Shown here in pieces: positions 51,561 to 62,700 of a stretch of DNA of 64,000 nucleotides; position 1 is the first letter of the stretch; each line of letters starts with the position of its first letter. The stretch spans positions 1,091,065 through 1,155,064 of the forward strand of contig NZ_WTUZ01000022.1 in the NCBI RefSeq assembly GCF_009882985.1, read 5' to 3'. Source of the DNA: Paenibacillus silvestris (GTDB taxonomy: Bacteria > Bacillota > Bacilli > Paenibacillales > NBRC-103111). The position numbers were made by a program, and so were the translations under genes. Below the pieces are notes generated by a model that saw nothing but the letters and a program-made list of their open reading frames with translations, made no database searches and had not been told where the DNA came from.

Positions 51561-54500
51561 ATGTCTAAAAAAATATTTGCATTCCTTTTAGTCTTTACAT
51601 TAGTAGTCAGTTTATTACCAGGCCACAGTACGACACAAGCAGCGGAGAGCAGTGCGAAAAATCCAATTATATGGGCGGATGTCCCGGATGTTGATGTCAT
51701 TAGGGTAAACGATACTTATTATATGACCAGCACTACCATGCACGTGAACCCCGGGGTTCCAATTATGAAATCTAAGGATCTTGTAAATTGGGAAATCGTC
51801 AATTATGTTTACGATATTTTAGCTGCTGGTGACAAGCAAACGCTTTCCAATGGTCAGAACCTATACGGACAAGGCTCATGGGCAAGCAGCATTAGATATA
51901 ATAACGGCAAGTTTTATGTAGTGTTTGCTTCCAACGATATTGGTAAGACGTACATTTTTCAGACAACGGACATCGAAAAAGGCCCATGGGAAAAGTATGA
52001 ACTAGCTGGTGGTGTTTATCATGACATGTCTTTGCTGTTTGATGATGACGGGCGTGTATATATGGTATATGGAGCTGGGACTATTAAAATAATTGAGCTT
52101 ACAGCAGATGCCACTGCAATCAAAGCAGGTGGAATGAATAAAACAATCATTCAAAATGCTAGTGCTCCTGGAGGTTCTGGCGGTCTTGGAGCTGAAGGGT
52201 CTCACATTTATAAAATTAACGGAAAATATTATATCTTCAATATTTCATGGCCGACAGGGAGCGTTCGTACGGAATTAGTTCACAGAGCGGATTCGATAGA
52301 TGGCACCTACGAAGGGAAAATTGCTTTAAGATCCGGGAGTAATTCTAATAGTGCCGGTGTAGCGCAAGGGGGAGTTGTTCAGTCCCCTGATGGGAAGTGG
52401 TATGGCGTGTTATTCCAAGATTATGGATCCGTCGGTCGTATTCCTTACATTGTACCGATGACATGGAGTCAAGACGGATGGCCCGTATTCGGAGATGTCA
52501 ATGATACGGGGATTCCAGCGGCACTATCGAAATCCTGGGTCTCATCAGATGATTTCGATCAAAGAACAGACAAGGCCGCAGCTTATCATACAGAGGTAGC
52601 AAGTGGTGAAAATGACGATAATGGATCGAACCTCTCACTGGTATGGCAATGGAACCATAATCCCGATAATAGGTTCTGGTCCCTAACTGATCGCACCGGG
52701 TATCTAAGACTTAAGACTGGAAAAACGAGCACTGATATTTTGAATGCAAGAAACTCTCTTACACAGAGAACCTTCGGGCCAGAAAGTTCAGGAACGATTG
52801 CTTTAGATATTAGCAATATGAAAGACGGGGATTATGCCGGGATTGCGGCATTCCAGAAAAACTACGGATTTGTTGGCGTCAAAATGTCCGGCAATACGAA
52901 ATCTGTCGTAATGGTCAATGGCAGTTCAGGATCGCCCGTGGAATTAGCCAATATCCCTCTTAATCAAAATACAGTCTACTTAAGGACGGAAATGGACTTT
53001 AAGAATAGGACGGATAAAGCTTATTTCTATTTCAGTCTTGACGGTCAGCGTTGGGCTTCAATAGGAAACACACTCCAAATGTCGTATACACTCCCACATT
53101 TTATGGGCTACCGTTTTGCACTATTCAATTTCGCAACAAAAACGACAGGCGGTTATGTTGATTTTGATTATTTTAAATTAAATGACACGTTATCGGGATC
53201 CAATTTGGATACGAATCTAAAATCGCTTCAAGTGAATGGCGTGCAACTAAGCGGATTTAATTCAAGTGTGTACACCTACTCCGTAGATCTTCCCGCTGGT
53301 TCAGCACCTCCGCAAGTTACTGCTGCTTCGAATGACTCTGAAGCAAATATCACAATTACACAAGCAACTTCTTTACCAGGAAAGGCTACAGTGACTGTAA
53401 GCAAGGATGGTCTGCAGACATTGTATACCATTAATTTTAATACGCCAACCGTTGTGACCATTGAGGCGGAAACGGCTGCAGAAAATTCAGCGAATGCTTA
53501 TGTACAAGGTATCGCAAATGGCCATACGTGGACACTTGTTGATGGTCAATCTACGAAAGCAATGTTATTTGGCCCGGATGATGGCACTGCTGTTACGGCG
53601 GGAACTGATGCTGCAAGCCTTGTTGCAGGTTCCAGACTTAACTACAAAATCAACTTCCCAACCTCAGGAAGTTACAATGTTTGGTTGCTTACGAAAAGTC
53701 ATAGCTTCCAAACGGATTCCATCCACGTCGGATTGGATAATCAGTATAAATTTACTTCCAATGGTATTCAGAATGTGAGTAACAGCCAGTTTAGATGGGC
53801 TAACCTCAGTAATGGCGGTACGCTTGTGACAGGCGGCACAGCGCTAAATATTTCCGCCGGTGAGCATGAACTGAATTTATGGGGAAGGGAATCCGGCTTA
53901 ATTATTGATCGGATCTATCTAACAACAAGCAATTCAACCGCAGATCCTGTTTGGCCTACTGTTGAGCCGAAAGTAGCTACAGCTTCAATTACAGCAGACA
54001 GCAGTGTAAAGCCTGGAAGCAGCTTTACAGCGGCAGTCAATCTGAATAACCTGACACAAACGGCTTATGCTCAGGACATTACTCTTTCCTATGATGCCAA
54101 CGTTTTTGATTATGTAAGTGCGGTAAGTTCCAATGAGAACATTGTGATCGCCGGTGAGGACAAAGCGACAACAGGGAAAGTTAGACTTATTTCCGCTAAT
54201 ATCGGGGGGATAACTGGCGTCAGCACGCCAATTTTGAATCTTACATTTAAGGTGAAGTCCGGTGTTCATGATACGACTGGAACGATTGCTGTTACCCAGG
54301 CCAAGCTGGCTGATTCGGATGGAACTGAAGTTCAGGCAGCTATAAGCAGTAAAAGCATAACAATCGGCAGCATGGAAGTTGTCGTAGATAAAACGGCGTT
54401 AATAACGGCCATAACGAGTGCCCAAGGTTTGTATGATTCAGCAGTCGTAGGCACGCAACCTGGTGAGTACCCGCAGTCGGCAAAAGATACGCTTGGCGCT

Positions 54501-54797
54501 GCTATACATGCAGCCAAAGCTGTGAATGACAATGCAAGTGCAACACAGTCACAAGTTGATAGTACCGTAGCAGTACTGAGCAGCGCAGTGGATATCTTCA
54601 AGGCAGCGGTAATGAAGTCTGCAGATATGAATAATGACGGAAGCGTCAACGTGGGAGATCTTGCGATGGTTGCCTATCATTATGGCAAGGATTCTACAAG
54701 TGCGGATTGGGCAACTGCGAAAGCTGGAGATCTGAATGGCGATAATAAGATCGACATTCTGGATCTTGCGATCGTTGCTTCCCAAATACTTGAATAA
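51561..54797 (+). CDS. Secreted GH43 glycosidase with Cad-like, CBM-like, cohesin, FIVAR and dockerin modules
   Basis: 1078 aa. Signal peptide MSKKIFAFLLVFTLVVSLLPG; GH43 propeller with Asp43, Asp155 and Glu212 (GAEGSH) as the expected base, pKa modulator and acid, so an arabinofuranosidase/xylosidase type, perhaps subfamily 12; a beta-sandwich to about residue 550; a cadherin-like beta-sandwich (LKSLQVNGVQLSGF); a carbohydrate-binding-like domain (about 53455-53940) paired with one in the next gene; cohesin (53975-54365), FIVAR (54380-54605) and dockerin (54612-54794, DMNNDGSVNVGD and DLNGDNKIDILD). The frame opens at 51483, but GGGAGG at 51544 and the signal peptide point to ATG 51561. Exported; removes side-chain or terminal arabinose/xylose (inference). 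Confidence 0.88.
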   Translation: MSKKIFAFLLVFTLVVSLLPGHSTTQAAESSAKNPIIWADVPDVDVIRVNDTYYMTSTTMHVNPGVPIMKSKDLVNWEIVNYVYDILAAGDKQTLSNGQNLYGQGSWASSIRYNNGKFYVVFASNDIGKTYIFQTTDIEKGPWEKYELAGGVYHDMSLLFDDDGRVYMVYGAGTIKIIELTADATAIKAGGMNKTIIQNASAPGGSGGLGAEGSHIYKINGKYYIFNISWPTGSVRTELVHRADSIDGTYEGKIALRSGSNSNSAGVAQGGVVQSPDGKWYGVLFQDYGSVGRIPYIVPMTWSQDGWPVFGDVNDTGIPAALSKSWVSSDDFDQRTDKAAAYHTEVASGENDDNGSNLSLVWQWNHNPDNRFWSLTDRTGYLRLKTGKTSTDILNARNSLTQRTFGPESSGTIALDISNMKDGDYAGIAAFQKNYGFVGVKMSGNTKSVVMVNGSSGSPVELANIPLNQNTVYLRTEMDFKNRTDKAYFYFSLDGQRWASIGNTLQMSYTLPHFMGYRFALFNFATKTTGGYVDFDYFKLNDTLSGSNLDTNLKSLQVNGVQLSGFNSSVYTYSVDLPAGSAPPQVTAASNDSEANITITQATSLPGKATVTVSKDGLQTLYTINFNTPTVVTIEAETAAENSANAYVQGIANGHTWTLVDGQSTKAMLFGPDDGTAVTAGTDAASLVAGSRLNYKINFPTSGSYNVWLLTKSHSFQTDSIHVGLDNQYKFTSNGIQNVSNSQFRWANLSNGGTLVTGGTALNISAGEHELNLWGRESGLIIDRIYLTTSNSTADPVWPTVEPKVATASITADSSVKPGSSFTAAVNLNNLTQTAYAQDITLSYDANVFDYVSAVSSNENIVIAGEDKATTGKVRLISANIGGITGVSTPILNLTFKVKSGVHDTTGTIAVTQAKLADSDGTEVQAAISSKSITIGSMEVVVDKTALITAITSAQGLYDSAVVGTQPGEYPQSAKDTLGAAIHAAKAVNDNASATQSQVDSTVAVLSSAVDIFKAAVMKSADMNNDGSVNVGDLAMVAYHYGKDSTSADWATAKAGDLNGDNKIDILDLAIVASQILE
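54516..54797 (+). repeat. FIVAR-dockerin coding repeat, copy 1
   Basis: Nearly identical at nucleotide level to 58138-58419, including a block of more than 50 identical bases over the FIVAR-dockerin junction; points to recent duplication or gene conversion of the tail. Confidence 0.85.
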
Positions 54798-54824
54798 GTC
54801 ATAACGCTAACAAAACGGAATGTT

Positions 54825-54878
54825 AGTAAGCTCTATCCTAAGTATGGAAATTATGAGTGGATAGAGCTTACTTAATAA
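54825..54878 (+). terminator. 14-bp hairpin between the two GH43 genes
   Basis: AGTAAGCTCTATCC (54825-54838) pairs perfectly with GGATAGAGCTTACT (54859-54872); followed by TAATAAG, so a weak terminator or an mRNA-stabilising stem. A possible promoter TTGCAC-18-TATCAT (54895-54924) follows. Confidence 0.6.
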
Positions 54879-54942
54879 GAAATCTGCAATTAATTTGCAC
54901 TAAATGTAACAGAATTCCTATCATGATAGTGGAGGTTATTCA

Positions 54943-57900
54943 ATGAAAAAGTGGAAAAAATTGCTTGGGGTTACAATGGCTTTAACTGTTGCACTTACAT
55001 CAAGCCCAGTAATGACTGGGAATGTGGAGGCTGCGACAGCTACGATCACTGCAGCAATTGGGAAAACACCTGGTAATGCTAATCCTTTATTTTCACAAAA
55101 ATTTGGTGCTGACCCCTTTGCCATGGAATATAACGGCAGAGTCTACGTTTACATGACAAATGACGTATTTGAATACAATGCAGACGGGACAATTAAGGAT
55201 AACGGATACAGTAAGATTAATAAGATTACGGTTGTTTCATCTGACGATATGATGAACTGGACAGACCACGGTGAGATACCTGTAGCTGGCGCGCAAGGTG
55301 CGGCCAAATGGGCGAATAATTCCTGGGCACCGGCAGCAGCACATAAAACGATAGATGGAAAAGAGAAATTCTTCCTTTACTTTGCAGATAGTGCGAATGG
55401 AATCGGCGTGCTTACAGCCGACAGCCCGATTGGTCCCTTTACAGATCCAATTGGAAAAGCTCTCGTGAATAGAAACACCCCAGGAGCTAGTGATGTGACA
55501 TGGCTGTTTGATCCAGCCGTGCTGGTTGATGATGATGGAAGCGGGTATATCTATTTTGGCGGTGGTGTACCTAATGGCAAGGATGCAGACCCAGGGACAG
55601 CGCGTGTGGCAAAACTTGGAGCAGATATGATTAGTTTGGATCTGAGCGCGAGTGGCGGGACACTAGGTCGTATTAATCCGCCATGGTTGTTTGAGGACTC
55701 AGGAATCCATAAATATAATGGAAAATACTATTACTCGTATTGTACGAATTTCTCAGGCGGACATCCGGCGGATATTCCTACTGGAACAATTGCCTATATG
55801 GTGAGCGATAATCCGATGGGTCCCTTTACGTATGTTAAAACCATACTGCCTAATCCAGCGACATTCTTCGGTGTCGGAGGTAACAATCACCACTCCGTGT
55901 TTGAGTTTAAAAACCAATGGTATATCGTCTACCATGCCCAGACCCTTGCTAAGGCATTGGCTGAAAGCGGGACGGTACCTCAAATGGGAGGACAACCGCA
56001 TGGATACCGTAATGCGCAAATTAATAAGGTCGAAATGGATGCAAATGGCGTCATACAGAATATTACCGGGGATTATAAAGGTGTTCCGCAGTTAAAAAAC
56101 TTCAACCCCTATACACGGGTTGAGGCTGAAACTATCGGTTGGAACGGAGGCATATCCACCGAAACGACTACCGAGCCCGGAGGAATGGTAAACAGCATAA
56201 ACCTCGCTGTAAGCAACATTAGTGATGGAGACTGGACAGCCATTTCCAAAGTCGACTTTGGTACTACAGGAGCAGGAACATTTAAGGCTAATGTTGCAAG
56301 TAGCTCGGTTGGTAGCACGTTAGAACTCCATCTTGACAGTGCCGATGGCACATTGATTGGGACACTTCCGATTTCCAACACAGGCGGAGACAACGTATGG
56401 AAAACAAAGGCAACGAGTGTTACAGGTGCATCAGGTGTTCATGATGTTTATATGGTATACAGGGGCCCAGCAGCAGGGAATCTCTTTAAGGTGGATTCTT
56501 GGCAGTTCGAGCAAAAGAGTGATGTTCATGAATTAGCCGCCATTAATGCATCTATTGATAAACAAAAGATCGACACTGTTTCCGGAACGAACCAAGCAAC
56601 TATGAAGGTTACTGCCGTATACGCCGATGGAACAAGTGAAGATATTACTGCTCAAGCAGCTGCAACATCATCGCCAAGCGGCATTGTAAGTGTTAGTAAC
56701 GGAGTAGTAACCGGCATTGGCTATGGCACGGCAACCATTAACGTAAGCTATGGCGGTAAAACAGACACACTTAATTTACAAGTAAAAGACTTGAACAGTG
56801 AGCTGACGGTGAAGAAAATTACGGTTGATAATGCTTCTTTCGCACTGGATGCTGGCAAAACTGCCGCATTTAAAGTAACAGCAGAGTATATGGACGGACA
56901 TACGGAAGATATAACAAAATTAGCAACTTATGCGAATACGAGTCCTGCCGTTGCAGATGTTGCAAATGGAACAATTACGGCCAAAGCCAGTGGAACAACC
57001 CTTGTTACGGTAAGTTATAAAGGAACATTAGGTGATGCAGCAACAACGCAGATTAATGTTAGTGTTAATACGCCTGCTGTAGTGGGCATCGAAGCAGAAG
57101 CTGCTGCAGAAAACTCCGTTAATGCTTACGTATATGGCACCATTAACGGACATACTTGGTCGCTGGTTGACGGACAGTCAACGAAAGCCATGTTATTTGG
57201 CCCTGATAATGGCTTTGCTATGACAGGTACGGATGCAGCTACACTTGCCTCGGGTTCAACTCTGAATTATAAAGTCGACTTCCCTGCTTCAGGTTCCTAC
57301 AACGTATGGTTACTTGCGAAGAGTATTGATTTCAATTCAGACTCTATCCACATTGGATTAGATAATCAATATAAATTTACGGCTAATGGTATTCAAGGCG
57401 TGAGTAACGGCCAATTTAAGTGGGTTAATGTTAGCGCAACAAACGGCGGGATAATTGGTGGGGCTACATTGAATGTTACTGCGGGCATACATGAATTGAA
57501 ACTGTGGGGAAGAGAAGATGGACTTATCATAGACCGAATATTGTTAACTACTAGTAGCTCAACAACGGATCCTATCTGGCCTGTACAAAAAGTGCCTACT
57601 GCTGAAATATCGGCGGATAGCACTGTGAAGCCTGGTAGCAGCTTCACAGTGGCGGTTAATCTAGACAACTTAACCCAAAGTGTCTATGCCCAAGATGTTA
57701 CGTTGTCTTATGATGCCAACGTCTTTGAATATGTAAGCGTGACGGGTACAAACGACAATATCCAGATTGTTAAAGAAGATAAGTCAACCGATGGAAAAGT
57801 AAGACTCATTGCGGCTAATATCGGAGGGGTTGCTGGAGCCAGCACACCGATTTTCCATCTGACCTTCAAGGTCAAGGCCGGTGTTCATGATACGACAGGT

Positions 57901-58419
57901 GTGATTACAGCTACCCAGGCTAAATTCGGTGTGGGCCCAGAGGGAACCGTTATTCAGGGGGGACTTGGCAGTAAGCATATTGCAGTTGGCAGCGTGGAAG
58001 TCGTTGTAGATAAATCCGCTTTGACAGCAACGATTACGAATGCACAAAGTCTGTTTGACTCTGCCGTGGTTGGAACGCAACCTGGTCAATATTCGCAGGC
58101 TGCGAAAGACACATTTGGCGTTGCCATCCTTGCAGCCAAAGCTGTCAATGACAATGCAAGTGCGACACAGTCCCAAGTTGACAGTGCCGCAGCAGAACTG
58201 GGCAGTGCTGTGGATATCTTCAAGGCAGCGGTAATGAAGTCTGCAGATATGAATAATGACGGAAACATCAACGTGGGCGATCTGGCGATGGTTGCTTACC
58301 ATTATGGCAAGGATTCTACTAGTGCGGATTGGGCAACTGCAAAAGCTGCTGATCTGAATGGCGATAACAAGATCGACATTCTGGATCTTGCAATCGTTGC
58401 ATCTAAGATACTTGAATAG
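54943..58419 (+). CDS. Secreted GH43 arabinofuranosidase/xylosidase-like enzyme with CBM6-like, Ig-like, CBM-like, cohesin, FIVAR and dockerin modules
   Basis: 1158 aa. Signal peptide to about VEA (residue 30); GH43 propeller with Asp57 (GADPFAM), Asp190 (LFDPAVLVDDDG) and Glu251 (LFEDSGIHKYNGKYY), resembling XynD-type arabinoxylan arabinofuranohydrolases; CBM6-like domain (YTRVEAETIGWNGGIS ... FKVDSWQFE); two Ig-like BIG2 repeats; a carbohydrate-binding-like domain shared with the previous gene; cohesin (57595-57990), FIVAR (58000-58220) and dockerin (58234-58416). GGAGG precedes the ATG. Exported, acting on arabinose-decorated polysaccharide (inference). The C-terminal third aligns with that of the previous gene. 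Confidence 0.88.
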   Translation: MKKWKKLLGVTMALTVALTSSPVMTGNVEAATATITAAIGKTPGNANPLFSQKFGADPFAMEYNGRVYVYMTNDVFEYNADGTIKDNGYSKINKITVVSSDDMMNWTDHGEIPVAGAQGAAKWANNSWAPAAAHKTIDGKEKFFLYFADSANGIGVLTADSPIGPFTDPIGKALVNRNTPGASDVTWLFDPAVLVDDDGSGYIYFGGGVPNGKDADPGTARVAKLGADMISLDLSASGGTLGRINPPWLFEDSGIHKYNGKYYYSYCTNFSGGHPADIPTGTIAYMVSDNPMGPFTYVKTILPNPATFFGVGGNNHHSVFEFKNQWYIVYHAQTLAKALAESGTVPQMGGQPHGYRNAQINKVEMDANGVIQNITGDYKGVPQLKNFNPYTRVEAETIGWNGGISTETTTEPGGMVNSINLAVSNISDGDWTAISKVDFGTTGAGTFKANVASSSVGSTLELHLDSADGTLIGTLPISNTGGDNVWKTKATSVTGASGVHDVYMVYRGPAAGNLFKVDSWQFEQKSDVHELAAINASIDKQKIDTVSGTNQATMKVTAVYADGTSEDITAQAAATSSPSGIVSVSNGVVTGIGYGTATINVSYGGKTDTLNLQVKDLNSELTVKKITVDNASFALDAGKTAAFKVTAEYMDGHTEDITKLATYANTSPAVADVANGTITAKASGTTLVTVSYKGTLGDAATTQINVSVNTPAVVGIEAEAAAENSVNAYVYGTINGHTWSLVDGQSTKAMLFGPDNGFAMTGTDAATLASGSTLNYKVDFPASGSYNVWLLAKSIDFNSDSIHIGLDNQYKFTANGIQGVSNGQFKWVNVSATNGGIIGGATLNVTAGIHELKLWGREDGLIIDRILLTTSSSTTDPIWPVQKVPTAEISADSTVKPGSSFTVAVNLDNLTQSVYAQDVTLSYDANVFEYVSVTGTNDNIQIVKEDKSTDGKVRLIAANIGGVAGASTPIFHLTFKVKAGVHDTTGVITATQAKFGVGPEGTVIQGGLGSKHIAVGSVEVVVDKSALTATITNAQSLFDSAVVGTQPGQYSQAAKDTFGVAILAAKAVNDNASATQSQVDSAAAELGSAVDIFKAAVMKSADMNNDGNINVGDLAMVAYHYGKDSTSADWATAKAADLNGDNKIDILDLAIVASKILE
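58138..58419 (+). repeat. FIVAR-dockerin coding repeat, copy 2
   Basis: Near-identical partner of 54516-54797. Confidence 0.85.
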
Positions 58420-58442
58420 TTGATGTAATAATTTGTTGAACA

Positions 58443-58488
58443 GCGAGTTATGCCCTCTCTCGATAAATAGGGATAGGGCATAACTCGC
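58443..58488 (+). terminator. Perfect 14-bp hairpin after the second GH43 gene
   Basis: GCGAGTTATGCCCT / AGGGCATAACTCGC. There is no T-run after it, so it may be a processing or stabilising stem rather than a full terminator. Confidence 0.55.
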
Positions 58489-58537
58489 ATAACTATTTAG
58501 TAGAGGCCACCTTTTTTGTGAAAAAGGAGTTCAAAAG

Positions 58538-59764
58538 ATGAGAAATGTTAGAAGAGTAGTCTCCCTGATTATGGCTGCGGCCATTTCAGTATGTATATTT
58601 ATCGGGGTGTCACCAGTCGTAAAAGCTGAAACCGATACATACGTACCCGTAACCGATGTAACCGTTGCGTTAAGTATGATCCAGGGGTCCACCGCAACAC
58701 TGCTTGCAACAATATCCCCCGGGAATGCTACAAACAGGACAGTAACCTTTTCATCAACTCATACAGAAGTAATAACAGTTACTGAAGCGTTATACAATCC
58801 TATTACAGGTGCTACTAGCGTAAAGGTAAATGCTGTAGCAGAAGGAAATGCAGTCATTATTGCATCCACAGCAGATGGTAATAAAACAGCGGTGTTTCAT
58901 ATTACGGTGGTTTCGTCCACCCAAGCATTAGTACCTATCGCTGTACTTACAGCAGACAACAGCGTTAAGCCTGAAAGCCGTTTTACAGTGGGCGTTAGCC
59001 TGGCGAATGTGACACAACCTGTCTTTGCTGAAGATATCACCTTAGCTTATGATACCAACGTATTTGAGTATGTAGGCGCTTCTGGTGTAAATGCCGACAT
59101 TCAAATTGTGACAGAAGATAAAAGTACCCCCGGAGAAGTTAGAATCATTGCGGCTAATATCGGAGGGATACTAGGGGCTGGCACGCCTATTCTGAATACA
59201 GCTTTTAAAGTTAAGTCCGGTGTTATGAATACGATCGGTACAATTGCAGTTACGCAGGCAAAGCTTGGTATAGCGCCTCAGGGAACTGTAATTGAAGCGG
59301 CCCTTAGCAGTAAGTACATTTCAATTAGCCATTCAGAAGTGGTTATAGATAAGGCAGCATTGATTACAGCTCTTACCAATGCTCGTAATTTATATGAATC
59401 TGCAATGGTTGGCCCACTGCCTGGACAATATCCGCAAGCATCTAAGGATGTATTTGGCGAAGCCATCAGCGCAGCACTAGCAGTAAAAAATAACGTAAGC
59501 GCCACTCAGATTCAAGTGGATACTGCGGTCGAGGCGTTAGGGAATGCTGAAGCTATTTTCAAAGCGTCGGTCATTGAGGGCGTATCAGCTGATCTAAACA
59601 AAAATGGCAGACACGATGTAGGCGACCTAGCGATTTCTGCCTACCATTACGGTAAGAATTCTACAAGTGTAGACTGGGCGACAGCCAGTATGGCAGATAT
59701 GAATGGAGATAAGATGATCGATATTATTGACATTGCCTACATTGCTTCCAAGATCCTCGAATAG
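58538..59764 (+). CDS. Small secreted cohesin-FIVAR-dockerin protein without catalytic domain (adaptor/scaffold-like)
   Basis: 408 aa. Signal peptide (RRVVSLIMAAAISVCIFIGVSPVVKA), one Ig-like BIG2 domain (VPVTDVTVALSMIQGSTATLLATISPGNATNRTVTFSS), cohesin (58928-59330, AEDITLAYDTNVFEYVGASG ... VRIIAANIGGI), FIVAR (59335-59575) and dockerin (59585-59761, DLNKNGRHDVGD and DMNGDKMIDIID). It has no enzyme or sugar-binding module. With one cohesin and one dockerin it could link enzymes head to tail or cap a chain (inference). AAAGGAG precedes the ATG. The GH127/GH146 gene follows after 31 nt, so the two are co-transcribed. Confidence 0.85.
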   Translation: MRNVRRVVSLIMAAAISVCIFIGVSPVVKAETDTYVPVTDVTVALSMIQGSTATLLATISPGNATNRTVTFSSTHTEVITVTEALYNPITGATSVKVNAVAEGNAVIIASTADGNKTAVFHITVVSSTQALVPIAVLTADNSVKPESRFTVGVSLANVTQPVFAEDITLAYDTNVFEYVGASGVNADIQIVTEDKSTPGEVRIIAANIGGILGAGTPILNTAFKVKSGVMNTIGTIAVTQAKLGIAPQGTVIEAALSSKYISISHSEVVIDKAALITALTNARNLYESAMVGPLPGQYPQASKDVFGEAISAALAVKNNVSATQIQVDTAVEALGNAEAIFKASVIEGVSADLNKNGRHDVGDLAISAYHYGKNSTSVDWATASMADMNGDKMIDIIDIAYIASKILE

Positions 59765-59795
59765 TTAATTAAGGAAACCAGGAGGAATTTAATTC

Positions 59796-62700
59796 ATGAA
59801 AAATCAATTTAAGAGTAATCGTCGTAAAATATCCATAATAGCGTTATCTGCGGCAATGCTTACAGGGGATTTGCTTTCAGGGCATGCTGTGCTCGCAGCC
59901 GAATTTGATCCTTTAGCAGTTTTGAATGCATCCAAAGTTCTCTCCCTGGAATTTGAAAACAATGTTAATGATAGTTCTTTAAAGGGGAACAATGGGGCAA
60001 TTAAAGGCAGTAATTTTTCTTACATCGAAGGCCTACATGGAGGTAAGGCTTTAAAGTTGGATGGAAGCACTTACATTGATCTTGGCAAAAGCGGTACGCT
60101 CCAGCCGTCGGATCTTACACTGTCTTTTTGGATCAAGCCTAATGCTACTATGACCGGCGAGCAGATGATGATGTGGAACAAAACCGCATGGTACAGCGAC
60201 GGATGGTATGTATCGTCGGAGAGTGAGGGCAAGCCGCTGGCCATATCATTGGGATCCTCCGATACGAATATGCAGCCTTACAAAGTAAGTGTAAGCGGCA
60301 ATAGAACAGATTTTTTCCCTGTCGGAGTTTGGACACATGTTGCCATCACCTATGACAGTAAGACGAAGACGGTAAATATGTATCGTAACGGAATTAAGCA
60401 GAGTACAAGTGTTGATTATAACTATGGCTCTAATGGTGCTGATGGACTTATTACTCCCGACGAAACAACCCAAAAATCAATTGGTTATAACGGTCCGAAT
60501 TATAATGGAGCTTACGCCAAATTTGCTCTCGATGATTATGAAATTTTCAGCACCACAGCCCGATATGAAGACATTCTCGCGTTGTATGAGCAACAATCCG
60601 GAACCACTTTCGATTATGAGATGGTTGCTAGAAGTGATGCGGAAGCGATTTCGCTGCCTAAGCAAACAAGTGGGGATCTATCCCTTCCTTTGAGAGGCAA
60701 GTCGGATTCGACAATCTCATGGACATCAAGTAATGAGAAGGTAATTGATTTACTCGGAAGCGTAAACAGGCCGGCCGCCGGAGAGAACGATGCCACTGTA
60801 ACATTAACAGCAATTGTAACGTTTGGGGGGAAACAGGTTTCCAAAGAATTCATAATCACTGTACCGGCGAAAAATGACACGGACTTCTTGGAGGATGTGC
60901 CTATGTCCAACGTGGTATTAACAGATAACTACTATACGAATGCATTTGATAAAGATGTCAATTACTTGTTGTCATTGGAGCCTGATCGTCTTCTTAGCGC
61001 ATTCCGTACGACCAGCGGTTTTACGGCCAAAGCTCCGGTCTACGACGGATGGGAAAACACAGAAATCCGGGGCCATACTCTGGGGCACTACCTATCGGCT
61101 ATCTCAATGGCGTATGCGAATGCTAAAGGCGACACCAAAGACCGTTTGAAAGAAAGGCTGGATTATATCATTGATGAATTGGCAGCTTGTCAGGTTGCAA
61201 ATGGCAATGGATATGTGTCTGCGTTTCCTACTTCATTCCTCGACAAGGTAGAAAACGGGCAGGCGGTTTGGGTACCATGGTACACGATTCACAAGGTTTT
61301 GGCTGGTTTAGTCAGTGCTGCTGAGTACGGTAACAATGAGAAAGCGATTCAAGTAGCGGAAAAGCTTGGCGAATATATTTACAATCGGACTTCCAAATGG
61401 GATGCTGCGATGAAAGCAAAAGTCCTTAGTGTTGAATACGGTGGTATGAATGATGCCCTTTATGATCTGTATAAGCTTTCCGGGAACGAGCACATGAAAT
61501 TGGCAGCTGAGAAATTTGATGAACAGAACTTGTTTGATTCCTTCTACAATAACGTGGACGTCTTAAATGGCAAACATGCAAATACGACGATTCCGAAGGT
61601 CATTGGCGCATTGAAGAGATATACCGTTCTTGATCAAGCGGAGAGTGAAAAATATTATCTGCAGGTAGCAGAAAATTTCTGGGATATGGTTGTGCAGCAT
61701 CATTCCTATATTACAGGAGGCAACAGCGATAACGAGCATTTTGGTCCTGCCGATTCGCTAGACGCCGAGCGTACGAATGTGAACGATGAGACCTGTAACG
61801 TCTATAACATGCTAAAGCTGAGTAAAGAACTTTATAAGATTACAAAAGATAAAAAGTACGCAGACTTTTATGAAAATACATACACGAACTCGATTATATC
61901 TTCTCAAAATCCTGACACAGGAATGACCACTTATTTCCAACCAATGGACACAGGATATTTTAAAGTATTCAGCAGTGAGTTTTTCCATTTCTGGTGCTGT
62001 ACAGGAACGGGTATGGAGAACTTCGCGAAGCTAAATGACAGCGTTTACTTCACCGGAAAAAATAGTATTTATGTCAATATGTATCTATCTTCGATCCTGA
62101 CGATGCCTGATAAAAATTTGAAAATCACTCAACTTTCCGAGCTGCCAAATACGGGGAGAGGAGACGCTTCTTCCGGAAAGGTTACTTTTACACTAAACAC
62201 AACAGGACCAACAGACACAGTACTTAAATTCAGAATACCGGATTGGGTGAAAACAAACCCACAAGTAAAGATAAACGGAATGACAGTTCAGAATTACACG
62301 GTAGACAATGGTTATATCGCGCTTTCACAAAACTGGACAGACGGTACGACAATTACACTGGATTTCCCGATGGAGGTTGTATTGTACAATCTGCCCGATG
62401 GTCCGGATACCGCTGCCTTTAAGTATGGTCCTGTTGTGCTTAGCGCCGGATTAGGGACTACTAATATGACCACAAGCCAGCATGGTGTTAATGTATTGAA
62501 ACCAAATAGGGATACGTCTGCAAGAGATTTCATTACGATAACAAATGGAGATATAGAGGCTTGGAAGACGAATATCATGCAGAATCTTGTGAAAACACAA
62601 GGAAAGCTTGAATTTACGTTACGAGGTACGGATGTTGATGGGGGACTCTTAACTTTCACCCCGCATTTCACGAGATATCTGGACCGGTACGGCATCTATT

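Noticed and set aside
53461..53778. 105-aa plus-strand frame inside the first GH43 gene
   Set aside because: Out-of-frame shadow over the CBM-like module, no ribosome site, basic random-looking composition.
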